A stretch of 64,000 bases of DNA from Acanthosepion esculentum (taxonomy: Eukaryota > Mollusca > Cephalopoda > Sepiida > Sepiidae): positions 15,559,524-15,623,523 of the forward strand of contig OZ038496.1 of assembly GCA_964036315.1 (NCBI GenBank), read 5' to 3'. Below, in pieces: positions 46,970 through 62,200 of this stretch. Position 1 is the stretch's first letter; every line of letters starts with the position of its first letter. Position numbers and translations under genes: made by a program. The notes beneath the pieces were generated by a model. It did not search any database. It saw only the letters and a program-made list of their open reading frames with translations, and had not been told where the DNA came from.

Positions 46970-48414
46970 TTATGGAGATTCTATCAAGTTCAGGCGTCGT
47001 GCAGCACTTCCAGCACACACCGGCTGTTTCTCCTGGGCTTGCATATTAAGGTTAGCATGTTTCAGTCCAGCCAGCAGACTTGACTGGGAAGATGACTGAT
47101 CTAAATTGGGATTAGGCGTGTTACGATAAAAGGAGCCCGGAGTTGCAAATGTTATGTTCTCTAACACTGAATGGGGTGACTGGAATGACATCTGGCCGCC
47201 TGGAGTTGTTGATGGGTTGTGCATGGTCAGAGGTGTTGGTGTCTTCATCTGTACATTATTACCCTGACTGCTTGCGCTGCAGGATGACTGCACAAGCTGC
47301 ACAGACGCCAGTGTCATGGCAGACTGCTGAGATACGGGGAAGGCAACTAAAGTCTGACTGGGTTGGGAATTGTCAGCAATGCCAATGGTTGGAACAGGTG
47401 AAAAGGTAAGAATGTGCGGGCTGGGAAGTTGGTGGATTTTCATGCCACGAGAAGACATAATGTCCGTGTTGGTGTAAGCAAAGCTGTTGGTCACCTGAGC
47501 TGGACTAGCTGTGACACTTGCAACGGCCAATAGGGGTAGCTGCATTACAGGATGGGGTGACGTCTGGTTGGCGAGATGGACCAACTTGGGAGTGCCTGGC
47601 TGGCTGGCACGAATAGAATGTTTCGACAAGCAACAACTGCAATTGTGCGTGGGCAGGGCAGTCACAACAGGAGCTGATATTGGCTTAAAACACTTATCTT
47701 CAATGTCATTTAACTCAGATCCCAAGGGCACAGCCAAGTCATCCTTACCAGGAGCATTTTCTGAAGTCTTGTCACCATCAGCCTTAGCATCTTTATCCAC
47801 TTGAAATTCAGGTTCTAAATGCAAGACTCTGATGGGTGATTGGCGTTTGCCATTTTCTCCGGTTCCAGTCAGAGGTCTGTTCGAGGAATCGGCTTCTTGA
47901 ATCTGGTCTTGCTTAGGAACAGGTTTGGCATTGTCTTCACATTCCGATTTGGCAGATAGGGAAGGAGAGTCAGTTTTTTGATTTGCTGTAGGTGACGACT
48001 GAGTTGAAGCATCAACCAGAGATGAGCCAGAATGAGCGGAGACTGGAACTGGATCCTTCAAAGATTTCAATACCGCTTTCATCTGTTCTGGGGTCAACTG
48101 ATTGTTTGTAGGTTGCTTTAAAAGAGTACCATGAACCAAAGGCGAAGGTTCAGTTGTCGCAGGTGAAACTTTAGAACCTACTGTGGAAACAGGAACGCTA
48201 TGGGTGGCCACAAGCGCATGCCCTGATGTAAGAGATGGAATACTAACTGGGGTATGAACACCATTATCGCTCTTTGTCACTGGGGCAGCTGTTGCTAGAG
48301 GCAAAGGATGGCCAGGACTGGGAATCACGTGGTATTCATGAATTTCATTGCCTTTCTGCACCCAGATGATTTGTTGTGGATTATCTTTTGGAGTAGGAAA
48401 GAACTGTTTCCATT
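46970..48414 (-). CDS. E2F7/8: E2F7/8 final coding exon (long disordered tail)
   Basis: Acceptor TTTCATCCACAG. Codes 480 residues starting [20 protein letters not shown] and ending [10 protein letters not shown] then TAA. Mostly Ser/Pro/Thr/Val/Gln-rich and probably disordered. It includes [18 protein letters not shown] and [16 protein letters not shown] (a possible short conserved motif). Confidence 0.92.
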
Positions 48415-49875
48415 CTGTGGATGAAAAGGAAAAGAAAAGATAAGAATTCTATCGACAAGCAAACAAACATTTAACAAGAGCTATTCCCTCTGATAAAAAA
48501 AATGACAAGATCAATTTCAAAGTAAAAGCAAATGTCTATTTTCATGAAGCAAAGTGTGATTCTATTGAATCAATTGTGAGGTCTGCTACCAATTTTTCTA
48601 GTCAGAATTCACCTTGCATATTTATAAATCTGACCATATTGTCCATGCTGCAAATATTACTGCCATACAGAATTTGGTGCTCTGTTTATGTGCATATATA
48701 GTGCATTAGAATGCTTCCTCAGTAATGTCTATTCTATGGCCATAGTTTTAGGCATTCACAATATCAGACGCACTTTTCCATAGACTCGAGCGTGGAATGA
48801 TCATGGGTAAAAAAAATTTCCAAAAACTTTATCTTTCAATTTGTTAATGACTTAATTGGTTAGTACTTATATATTTTTTATGCACTTAACTGTTTATAGC
48901 TGTAGCATAGCATACAAACAAAACCAAGTTTGAGAATGGTCAAGAAAGTTATATACAATTTTAGTGTCGGGGTGATATTTTTTTTTTAAAAAGAAAAATA
49001 AACTAAACTCAAGCCATATTCATATTTTCAAACAAAAGTCTATAACATATATAATATATATAAATGAAAAATATATTCTGGCCGGTGTGTGTGACTGACT
49101 TTTTCAAGAACTAAATAAGCCAATGCCTTTTTCATCAGTTTATGTTATAGGGTATTAAAAAAAAAGAAGAAAAAAAAAAAGAAAGAAAAGAAAAGCCATA
49201 AACCTATATATACACACACACACACGTGTATGTGTGCGTGTGTTTACAAAAATATATAAGCAAGAATTCTAACAATATCTTCAATCCTATGTAGGAATTC
49301 TGACCAACTGGAATTTGGTGTTTTGGGCAATCAAAGGGAAAAATTCAGCTTTGCCCTTAACCATTGTTTGTAGTACCCCTTCATAATGATGGCTATCGTT
49401 TTTAGCCAAGAAAAGTAGTTTTTATTTGACTCCAGACATAAAACTATTAATTTTATCACCTCTATTTTGGATTTGCCTATTGTTCTTTGTTCAAAGAACC
49501 TGCTATATATTTCCAGATTTGACAAAATCCGACTACCGTGATGTGGCTTTCCTCTGCCTTCTCTACAAGTATTTTCATAGAAATTGTTCGAATGAGCTTT
49601 GCCCCTTGGTACCTTGACCACATAAATTTAAGGGTGCTACTAGATTCAACTGTTAGTTCTAGCTTTTGTTGCACTTTTTATCTGAGACTTTTCTTCCCAA
49701 AAATTTAAATACAACACCAATCACCACTTTTTGTCTTCCTGAATCTCATTTTTTTTATTGTCCTTTCTCCCCGCTAAAATTTTCTCAATTCTATTTCATT
49801 CTCAGTGAACCCTGGTGTCTTAGGGAATTATTGCATTGCTTGTGGTGAAATGGGGAAAGAAGAAGAAGAAGGAAA

Positions 49876-49906
<31 letters not shown>

Positions 49907-50193
49907 CACAAAACCAAAACAAGAGTTTCTTACGGGGCAAGTTTTTGTCCTTTGTGGGGCTACAAGGCTGTGAGGTAGACAAAGGGCTGGGTTTGATAGA
50001 AAACAGTTTGGTCCGTTCCTTTTCAGCCACTTCACAGATGCTGTCAAATGATGCATGCCGAGAGAAAGCCTTCTTACCATTGCTAGACGTACTGTTTGGT
50101 GTAAACATGTCATCTAAATGAGGAAAGAAAAAAATTCTTGATAAAAGAAAATAAAAGTTTTGTCAAATGTTTTAAATCCACCGACCCAGCAAC

Positions 50194-50227
<34 letters not shown>

Positions 50228-53200
50228 AGAAAGAGAAACAGACAGACGGCTAGCTAATGGGGGCCAGATAATTCTATTCCTGACAATGAGCGTATCTACA
50301 AACCTCAAAGTCAGAAGAGAAGTTTTTAACTTTCTTTAAAATTATTGTTGGTTATTTTTATTTTTTTTATACAAATTCCTTTTCAAAATTCTGCTCACCT
50401 TTAAATGCGCTAAATGGCAGTAATTTAATAAAATTATGTGTTTTGTTAAGCATTAGTAGTGTGTGTGTGTGTATATACACACACACACTTCAGGTTTTCT
50501 CTGGAAGATAATGCTTTGTAATTACTCAATAAACGAAGAGAGCCTGAACAGTAACAAAAGGAATTACATGTTCATTTATCTTACCTCTAGTCTGAGTTTC
50601 AGATATGATGAGTGGATGTAATGTCCATGAAACTAAGGTAAGTGAACATGTTTTATTTTTCATAGATATTATAAAAATTCCTCAAAGCAATCTTGAGTTT
50701 TACGGTATATCTAACAAAGTACACCTTGGGGCAGAAAGTAACCTTACAGGAAGTGTGTGAGTGAGTGAGAGAACCAAAAACGTATCCACTCCTTTTAAAA
50801 ATAACTTCCCTTTAGTGAAAAAAGGCTAACATTACAAGGAGCATTCTTTAACCTGTGCCCCAAATAAATTAGAAAAAAAAAATAAAGAAGCAGTTTCAAT
50901 GTGTTCCTTAACACACTTCCTATTGCAGTAAAAAACAGTAGAAGGGTGTCTGAAAGCAACACTCACCTTGAGAAGTAACAGACCGGCTAATGGCTTTCTT
51001 GCCAGGTTTGTTGAGGATGTGGGCAACTGAAATTAAATACAAAACAAATCAGTTTTGGTTGTAAACAAATTTTACCAAGTTTCTTTGCTATTTCAAACAC
51101 TATATTTCAGCCCTAAACGCCATACCATATCAAGAACATGATCCAAGTTTCTCTTGACAGGTGAAAACACTTAATCCTTGATAAAAGAATAACAAGCCAG
51201 CAAGTTTTTCTTAGAAACCAGGAATTGTTTTTCTTAAAATCTGTACAAGTTTTATTGTCAATTGATCAGATAATAATTTAGTTTTATTGTCAATTGATCA
51301 GATAATAATACTAAGTGAATTAATGAGAGTGCATTTTTTGTCATAAATACCTGGGAAGTATGTGTTTTTTTAAAATATGAATAAGATTATAAAAACAGGT
51401 ATTGATTGTAAAAAGCATGCATGTAAAATTTTTTTTTGAAGTAGCCTAAAAAGAATCACGGAATTGCAGAGATGAAAAAAGCAAAACGTACTTTCTTGAT
51501 TTTTAACACAATCTAATAAAGAATGTCTCGAACTGGGCCGGTGACAACCATCTGTACTGCAAACTGAAAGAGAAACCAATAAAAATAAAATACCCGGAAA
51601 GTCATTCAGGAATACTATTCAACAATAGGTACAAAAATATGACAAAAAATTTAAATTATCAGTTAATTTGTCTGTTTAATGGCATATCAACTCCTTATGG
51701 GTCATTTAATTATTTGGGGAACTTGGAAGTAATAAAAAATGTTATTCCGTTTTCAAAAATTGAATACATGGTAGATTGATGCATATACTTGTTTGTGTGG
51801 ACGTAATTATTAGAGGTGGTGATGTGTTTTATGTTGTAGTTTTGTTGAAGTTATACTTTGGAATACAGTTTGATTCAAGAAATTGTCAGATATTATATGG
51901 CTTAATGTCATGAAAGAGTTCTTCCATGTTGGTTGATTGGTAGTATTTTAAACGGATTTGGGTGAAGTCGCTACAATTTATTAGTATGTGCATATTGTTG
52001 ATAATTTTTTTATATAAAAAATGTATTGCTGGTAGTGTCTTATTTGGAGGGTTCACTATTTACTCATAGCTGATCAATCGGAAAAAAGAAAGTAAATAGA
52101 CTGACCAAAAGCCAGTCATATTTATAGAGATTTCTTACAAACAAGTTTTGATCATGCACCCTTGAAACAACCGTTTTAGTTTTCTTTCTTTCACTATACA
52201 GTCAGTTTTAGAGCCCCTGGCGTAACAGGGTGTAATGAATTTCTATTTTTTCCTCAGATTAGATAATTTGCAGTGGTGTGCAGTAATATGAATCTATTTT
52301 CAGGGTGTATGATAAAATTTGTTTAGCCTTGAAAAATATTGCATCATCTGTGATTGCATCAGATTTTTATCAAGCCAAGACACTATTGTCTCAACTGTCA
52401 ATTAGTTGTCCTACAGCCATTGTTTGCAATGGACATTACTCCAAGCATACAAAAATTTTAATGCTGCACGAACAAACTGGCAAGCCTTACCAGCGAGCAA
52501 ATCAAAGTACTGTAGACTGGCCCAGAAAGTTTCCCCGATTTAAATCCAATTGAGAATCTGTGGTCAATCTGCATGGAACAACTTTGTGGAATGGACCTAT
52601 GAAGTACTAACATGTGCACTGGGTCATGTTTTATTGGAAAAAATACAAACAAAACTAAATAACAAAATTATTCGTTTTGTTTCAATTAATCTGCACAAGG
52701 GTGTATGTGAATGTAGCTTTAATTAGCCAAAAAGTAGCTTGTACTTACTGTTAATGTCAGCTGTATTGTCAATTTCTGGACCAATGTATTTGAATGCTGG
52801 CTTTCGACCCCGTATCTCAGTCACATGAACTTTTTTGATGAGATCAAGACTTGTCAGGATGTTTGCAATGTCATAAAGGCGCCGAATTTTAGCTGATGAA
52901 ATACAAACAGAAACTTGTAAAAGTTCAACAAAAAACAAGCTGTAAACATTTTCTAATACTGAATGTAACAGATATATTTGCAAAACTTTGTCTACTTGCT
53001 AAGAGAAATTTGAGAACTTAAATCACATGTCAATGAAGAAAATGTCACGAAAGGAACACTGTGCGGTGAATTTGAAGAATAGCAGTTATATTCTTAAATT
53101 CTTTGTCATAGATTGTCCAATAAGTTATTGTTAGAAAAGAAAGCCTGAAGTTACTTGTTGCCAAGTATATTTTAACATAACAGCTATGTTTACTGAGTTT

Positions 53201-54786
53201 AGAACAATTTTATTTTCATGTAAATTAATTATGTACAACAGAATGCACTTAGAAAGTACAAATTTGAACAAGTCTGAATCATCTTAAAATAAACCTACTC
53301 ATAGGGTATGCAAAACATTCACTAAATGTCATATTAGTAAATGTGCAAATTGGTAAACATACAAATCAGGAACAAAATTGTTTACAGTTCAAAAAGGAAT
53401 TATCTTAAGAAATACTCACTTTTGAATTTGGAGTTTTCCGTCTTATCAACTGTCATGTCCCCTATGAGGATTTTAGCAGCTAGATCAAGATTGACTGTTT
53501 TTGGCTAAATGAACGAAAAGTTAAAATAATCAAACCCATTGAATATACAAAAATGATACTATTAAAACTAAAAAAAAAAAGGGAGGGGGGCTAACAAGTC
53601 TTAAGAGCATCTGTCTATTTTAAGGAAGGATTGCTAATATTTTGAAATATTTGTAAAACTTGAAACACTATCAAAAACAATGCAAATAACGGATCATATA
53701 TTCATTCATGGAGGAAGTTTACAAAGTTTTACTGCTTACTCACCTTGAGAACAAGAAACAGCATGAGAAATTTCTGACTCATAATTCCTAAAGATTTTTC
53801 CAGAAACTTTGGAATGTTATAAGAAAAGCCTGAAAGTGTAAAAAAATAATATATTTAAAAGAAAGAAGCTTATAACACAATTAAGAGGCATCAATATAAA
53901 TGTTCCTGAATCTGACAATGACAAAAAGGGGATTTGATTATATTTTAGGAAGTAGATCAGGCCAAGAACTTTTCGATGTCTCCTCATACTTAGATATATG
54001 CCTAATTAAATATCTGTAGGTAAATTAATGATCTTTTTTTTAACTAACATTATAATCTGTGTTCTGATTCTGTTACATAATCCTAATAACTGTATAAAGC
54101 AAATCATTAAACTTGCAAAAGAGTAATGGCCAATAAGTCTTGTGAATCATTACACTGTAATGAATGCACACTCCACATCTGTGATCTTGTGCCAGACCAA
54201 AAGACCTTTTTCATTCTTTCACATCTGCTACCAGTGCTGGATGGCCTCAAAATCTAGGGGGCATCCAGCCAAGGTGCATCATATATTTTTGACAGTCATA
54301 GGGCTTTCTTTTCTTACACATGCTGTTGCATTGCAGACTACAGAAGCCCCTCAGTAATTCTAAAAACCTTGACTTTACCCAAATTGTTTAATTTAACACA
54401 CTTCCATTTTCGTCTACTTGTGAGAATAGGAGATTTGGTGGAGCCTCACAAGTGGAATAGCCTAGGGCCTCTTTTCATCTAAATCCGGTCCTGTTTGTTA
54501 CATTTTGTAAATTTCTGAATAAAATATAACTTATTAGTCACCCATATTGTCTAAAATAACAGCATTTAAAATAGATTCTTAAAATTTTTTGGCTTTTCTG
54601 CCCTATCAGAGTTGTACATTACACTACCCAGTTTACCTTTATCTTGAAAAATCTACCATTACCATAAGATATTGCTAGTGCAAGGAAGATAACTAACAGA
54701 GAAAAAAACAAGGAAAATGAAGAGAGGGAATATAAATGCTATAAAAAAACTATGTTCTTGATAAAAATACAGAAACTTTGAGACAA

Positions 54787-54823
<37 letters not shown>

Positions 54824-55889
54824 ATGGTATGCGTGTGTGTATGCATGCCTGTATATGTGCGTGCATACACACAAATATAGATTTTTTTTTATAAGAGAAA
54901 TTTTAGGGAGCACTTGTATGTCACGCCAACATAATCACCAGAGTAATCAAGTCCTTTTTTTTTTTCATTTAAAAATCAGAATCACTGCAAATAGGCAGCA
55001 ATGCCACTAAAACACGTGAGGTTACAAGGTGTGGAAGAATTAGGAACAGAAACATGAATGATGAGCAGAAAGAGAGTAATCAGGTGGACAGTAGTTAGTG
55101 ATTGACATTGCATTTAAATTTTTGAAAATTAAAGTCAGCTGGAAAGCATGGAGATGAAAGAAGAGTTCCACAAGAGAGAAAAATCTGTTGGCATAGAACT
55201 TATGGCTACATCTAGCCATCTCTGTAAATTGATGAGATCTCAACATCAGTACTGTGCTTAAATTTAAAAAAGTTTCTCATTCAAACAATTACGACAAAAA
55301 GTATTCATAGAAAAGACAGAGAAGCAACCTTACGGTGGTGGGTAAGTGACTAGAGCTGAGCTGCCAGATCAGGCCCAATAATACCGCAGATTCTTCTTTG
55401 GATCTTATCAAAGGAGCTCAAAGTAAATAGCAAAGGCACTGAACCATATGTGGCAGCAATATTCTAAGCATAGAAGAAGGGTTAAATTATATTTACTAGG
55501 TAGATTCTGGAGAGAAAAACTGTTTCGCCCAACATAACGAACTGACTTCCTTAGCAGCTGGCATAGCAATAGATTCATTGTAGTCTTTCTACTTGATATC
55601 CGCAGAGAACATGAGCCAGAGAAGGCTCAACGAGTCACTTTCCTGGGGGATAGCATCAGCCATGCTGATGGCAGGCAGAGAGGGGTCTCTCAGATGATTA
55701 ATGGAGAAATTTTTACATTCGGAGGTGATAACAAGCCATCTTTTGTCCCCATTAACTAAGGACTTGAGGTTGTTTTGGACATCGGCTGACATTTTGACGA
55801 TGTCAGAGTCATAAGCCTTACTATAGAGACAGGAGCAAATTGTTCTGTCCATTAATGAAACTTAATAGAATAGAATCATGGATGGTCAT

Positions 55890-55951
<62 letters not shown>

Positions 55952-56004
55952 CATACATACACACACACAGAGAGGGTGGCAATAAAGCCACTATACAGCG
56001 GCTT

Positions 56005-56036
<32 letters not shown>

Positions 56037-56190
56037 CAACGCAAAGCATTGAAGCAGTTGGTTCAAACAGTATCTGTAATTAACTTACTTGTTTACCATT
56101 GCATTCCATAATTATTAACCAGAACCATTTTAATAAATTTCTGGGCTTGATTAATTGTATGTAACTGTATGGTGTCTTTATTGCCACCCC

Positions 56191-56226
<36 letters not shown>

Positions 56227-59200
56227 CGTCCAATGTAATAATTTTTTTTTTTTTTACTTCAATTATTTGTAATATTTTATTACCTTGCTCTGAATCCAGA
56301 TCAAAATGACATTTATCAGGAAAAGGATAAGGTTGAAAATTATCATCTAAGTCTTTTTTGCGTTCATATTCTTTGATCTTATTCATCTGTTCTTGAAAGC
56401 CTTCTCGTTCTGCCAATGCCTGAAATTATAAAAAACAAAAACAAATAAACAATAATTTGTAGTCGGGTTACACAAGATTGCATCCTAGATTTGGTCACAC
56501 ACCCACCCCAAACCATTCATGAATACAAAAGGTTCACCCTATTCAGGACAAAACAAAACTAAATGCTCACAATAATTACAACTAAAAACTTGATATCTCA
56601 AATTAAATTAAGGGGAAAGCAATAACATTTAACATACAATATCAATCAAATTCCAAGATATCTCCAGACCCAATTGTTAGATTACAAACTTAACCACAAC
56701 AAAATTTTCCAGTAACAATCTGGTTGGGCCAAGCTTTCCCACCCGCAACAGTTATATTGAGAATGTTGGTAATCAGTACTGCACCCAATATTTTTTAATA
56801 AACATTTACAGCCATGTATCATGGCATAGCAGTTATTAGCAGAGAAACAGGGATCAGCATGCAAAAATCAAATTTCACCCAAGGTTGTTGCATTCAGTTT
56901 CCAACAATAACCTTAAGGAAGGTATAAATCAATTCCTACTACCATAGCTACAAATTAAATAGCAGGACAGACTATGATATTTAGCATTGTTTCGCAACTA
57001 GTCCCAGAGAGACAAAACTGTACATGGAGTTGGCATCTCAACCTCATAAAAAGCCTACACCCTTGTGCAAAGTAATTGAAACAACCATTTTAGTTTCCTT
57101 TCTTTCAACATACGCTCAGTTTTAGACCCACTGGAGTGACAGGGTGTAATCAATTACTATTTTCCCCTCAGATTAAGTCATTTGCAGTGGTGTGCAGTAA
57201 TATGAATCTATTTTCAGGGTGTATGATGAAATTTGTTTGTCCTTAAAAAATATTGCGTCATCCATGACTACAGATTTTTTTATCACACCCAGACACTATT
57301 GCCTGTGATGGACATTACTCCAAGGAAGCATACAAAAATTGTAACACTGCACGAACACACTGGCAAGTCTTAGCAGTGAGTAAATCAAAGTACTATGGAC
57401 TGGGCCGGAAACGGATTTAAATCCAGAAATTGTGGAATGGACATGCAAAGTGCTAACATATGCACTGGGTCAGGTTTCATTGGAAAAATATGAAAAGTAA
57501 GTAATTATTTTTTTTGTTTCAATTAACTTGCACAAGGGTGTATTTGCTACAGAAATGACAGCAGCAATGCCTAAGGTGGTGAGGCTATGGCCCTACATTC
57601 CATGGAGAGTCTATTTGCACTAATAAGGGGGAGGATACATGATGCAAAAAGAAAAACACATAAAATCACACAATTAGAACAAACTGCCAAAACAGTTTCC
57701 AATTAGCACCTAAACCATTGCAACACAATCAACCCAACTGTTTAGGGCCCACAAATATATTGTTCGACAGTAGAATTCTAGAAAGCAAGGATATGAAAAT
57801 TTAACTACCCTCCCAATCGATTTATTAGAAATTTAAATACAACAGGAAAATGTTTTGTCAGCTATGTAAAAGATGTGAAAATGCTCACAACTCACCTTCA
57901 ATTTAGCTAGTGTGTTACATAAATTAGTTTTGCCATGCCAAGCGTATTTGTTTTTAGCCACACGACTTACAATCTCCACACTTTCCAAAACATTCACAAT
58001 ATCATAGATTCGACGCCTTTCAACAGCTGCAAAATAAAATTAAGGCAATCAACCTTATGGCATTTTATTCAAAGGATAAGGAGAAGAGAGTGCGGGAGGA
58101 TAGAAAACTTATTTAAGAGTCAAAACTTGGCCCAGGTATATAGAACAGAATTCTAACTAACCATTTGTTTGGGATTTTTTTTTTTTTTTAAATTAGGACA
58201 TTGAGATTTAATTAGCATTTTGGCCCTTGAAAGAAAGAAAAAAACCCAAAAGTTTGGGACAGCAGTTTTGAAAGCATTATTATATTTGTCCACCCCAAAA
58301 CTACATGCAAGTCATGTGACAAAGATGCAAAGCAATGCATTCAGCAGGGGGTGGCCAAGCTTGCTTAATGTAAGAGCAACTGTTAATTTGTATTGGTTTC
58401 AGTAATCACAAAGTACACATATATATACACCAAATGTTTTCAAAATCTTGACTGATGATTGCTTTAACCATATTGAACACATTTAATATGGTAATGAACT
58501 ATGGAAATTTATCTTTTATATTAACTGTGAAGAAAAAAGGGGCTTGGCCAACATTATTCCATGAGCCTCATATTAAAGTTCAAAGAGTTGCATGTCACTC
58601 ACAAGTCAGGGTTTGGCCACCAGTGGCATACACCAACAAATCAGGATATGACAGATGATTACTTTGCAGAGTTTATGTGGAATCAAAGACACAGAATTTT
58701 ACCATTTTCGGCATCAAATAGCCACAGACTTATATGCTATTTAATATCATTGGTTTCTGAACTTACCTAATGGGCTTGTGTAAATGAGTGGCAGAACAGG
58801 GATTAGGACAGAGAGCAAAATGACAAACTGTACAAAGGTCAGTAAGTATTGGAAAGCCATGATTGTCCACATCATGAAGGAACACAACATATACAAGAGC
58901 AGGGATCAACAAATTGTGATATGATGGATGATTACTTTGCAGAGTTTTATGTGCAACAACAGATTCAAAATTTTACCATCTTTGGCATCAGATCATGAAT
59001 TTATATTGTGTCTAATATTATTGGTTTTTCAATTTGTATTAAATTGAAAACCACATTATCAATGGCAATTTTCTTGATTGAAAATTATTTCCAGATACTC
59101 AATTTAAATGTCATGATAATTTTAAGTCATGGGATTTAAATAGTGTTTCGAGGTGGGGGGGATAAAAAAATAATTGTGCCATTATGATTAAAAGAATTAA

Positions 59201-62200
59201 TCTCCTTTATCAAAGTTACACTACAAAAACTAAAAAATAAATAAAAATTAAATTCACACCAATTTGGAATGAAAAAAGTAAAAAACTTTACTAACCAAGG
59301 TCTCTAGCAACTTCATCCAAAGATATGTCAATGCCTGTATTCTGGTCAGGATAATTGGGATATTTTGCCAAAAATCTAGATAAAAATGGAATTCATAATT
59401 GTACTATAAACTAATAAAAGCAGATGTATTAAAAAGGGCATGCATAGCAAAGAAACAATTTTTAAGAAGAAGAAGAAAAAAAAAAAAAAAGAGAGGAGAG
59501 AGGGGGGGGGGTAACATATCAGTCATCTTTAATCGAAGCAAAAAAATGCACACAGTAACTAAAAATATACAACATGAGTGGTTGGTAGGCTTAAAGGTAA
59601 TTAACCGTTAATCTTATTTTTTGTTTGCATATATCATTAGTATGGGCTTATATATTGTTATATTTTGGTATTACCAATTTATGGAAAGATTTGTTTTTCC
59701 TCTTTTTTTGTTATGAAAGCCCTTTTAATTTGTCTGCTGTTATTGTTCTAATAAAACTCGTTCATATTAAAAAAGAAAAAAAAAAATACAGATTTAGTTT
59801 CTTTTTATATTCTGAAATAATTTTGTATCAAATGGTAAACACTTATCTAACCCATCCTCTGAAGGCATTGGCCATATACAAATGTGTGCAAGCAAGTCTA
59901 ATTAGTCATTATCACATTGTTTTTTTTTTATATGCTCTTAAATATTGAACTTTATTTACAACTGATATTTTTAATTACAAGTCACATCAAAAAGCCTGTG
60001 AGCTGCATAAGACACAGCAATACTCGCAGCAGAAATGTATCCATTCATTTTATAGAAAAAAGAAATTCACTGATTTTGCTCTATGTAATAATAAATCTTT
60101 AAAACCTTAGCAATATATGCAAAACATATCTAAAAGACCCTTGAGAATTGTTTTACTTTTTATTATTCCTTAAAAAAATAAAATTTCTCAAACAAAGAAA
60201 TTCTTCCTATCTACTTCCAAAAATCTGACCAAACATTAAAATAATTTTGAGAATACTTTCTTGGTTGGGTGAAAAACTTATCACTCAACTTAGATGTTTA
60301 AGCAGTCCAAACATTCAAAAATGAAAATGTATGAAATTTCATCCACTGTAATCTGTCCTGATGCAGTGTCCCCAGTCTAATCATTAAATTGAATTTTGAC
60401 ATATTTTACTGAAATTGCTAGATATTGATAACATAACAGACAATAGTAACAACTAAGATGGACAAAGAAACATTTTTATACAACTTTTACAAACCTTCAG
60501 ACAATTACCAATTTACAAAAAGCGGATAATAAACCTGTTATTCAATGTCTGCCAAGTTGCATTAGAAAATTATCTGATTTCTCTTCCATAAAACTAAAAT
60601 TAGAAGTTTTCTTGAAAAAGGGCCCATTTTTATTTCAATTCCCTGATATCCATGTTAACTGTGAACCCTGTAATAAGGACTTAACCCCCCCTCCCAACAG
60701 CTTTCAAATTATATTTCTCTATCAAAGTTTTCATATAAGAAAATGATTCTTATTGCACATCAAATTATAGAATCCAGCAATACTCAATATTTTTTAACAT
60801 TACGTATAGTAAAACAGCAATGAAAAAGATATAAAAATGTCATATTTAGCAGAAGGAGATTATAAGTAATGACAAAACGAAAACTATTCTTCACCTATGC
60901 ATTTCATCCTCAGGACTTTATCAAGGCGGCAAATGTAAGAATTTGATTTTGCAACATGTATTTATAAAAAGTAAAAACATCAAATTTTGATATTTTTTTT
61001 AATTTTCACTTCTATGTATGAATACAAGTTGCAAAATCAAATCCTTACATTTGCCTTCATAAAGTCCATCCAATGATGAAATGCATTGGTAAAGAATAGT
61101 TTTTTTCTTTGTTACAAGTCAGAAAACTTACCATGCTTACTTTTATTTAATTTAGAGATTCATAAGAAATTTTTATGATACAAGAAATATTCTAGAATTT
61201 CTGATGACACTAAAATATTGAAATTTTAAATTTTTAGAGACTTTTTTTTGTTTATTATTTATTCATTCTGTTAGAAGTCAATTAATCTATTTACAACTTA
61301 TATATATTTTCATTTATATACTTAATAGCTGTTATATAATATTGAGCACTTGTTTTTATAACTGAGAAAATATATAGGTACATGCAAATATATGTGCATA
61401 GACATGTTTTTTATCATACCTATATCTATATATACATTTCAAATTATATGTAACATCCAAGGCAATGCAGAAAATTTCTCAAGTTGATCTTCATAAAAAA
61501 AGGGGAGAGAGAGAGAATATGGTATGCACTTACTTTTGGCATAAGAGACCCAAAGATTTCTCTTTTCGTGAACCAGTGGTAAGCATTTTATTTGATTCTG
61601 CATCTAAGATCAAATTGGAATCAGAAAAATGATGTTTTGGAGAAGGAACATCATCATCCTCTATCTGACTGGAGATGCATTGACGGCATTTGTTTGTCTC
61701 TTCTCTCAGTTGATCCCTTCGACGCAATTCAGGGCTCACTGCACTGAATAACATCTTTAAGTTTGCTGTAGGAGTGAGAGGAGGTTCAAAGTGTTCATTC
61801 ATCGATTTTTTCTTTGGGGTAACAGATTGTGTTTCACAGACATTGGCTAAGTAAGACAGATTGTTGCAAGATCCATCAGTATTTTGGTTCTCAGCTGAGA
61901 GGCGTCTTTTCCTTGGAGACTGGAACTTAGGACTGATGCAGTTCTCTTTGTCCTGAACATGTCTCTGGCTACATAGACGCACTCTTTCTATGACATTATG
62001 CTTAGAGATGACAGATGAATTGAAGGAAGCTTCTAACTGTTCGTTTGTAGATTTTTTCTTTGGGGTCACTGATTGAGTTTCACAGACATTAGCTAAACAA
62101 GATAGATAGTCTGCAGCTCCATTGGTGCTGTGGTTATCCGTTGAATGAGCTTTTTTTTGAGATTTTGGACTAAAAGAGTGTTTGTTCTCTTCCTTATTCG

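Noticed and set aside
47143..47804. Plus-strand frames of 88 and 97 codons
   Set aside because: Antisense to the E2F7/8 final exon, whose minus-strand frame is continuous with the spliced protein.
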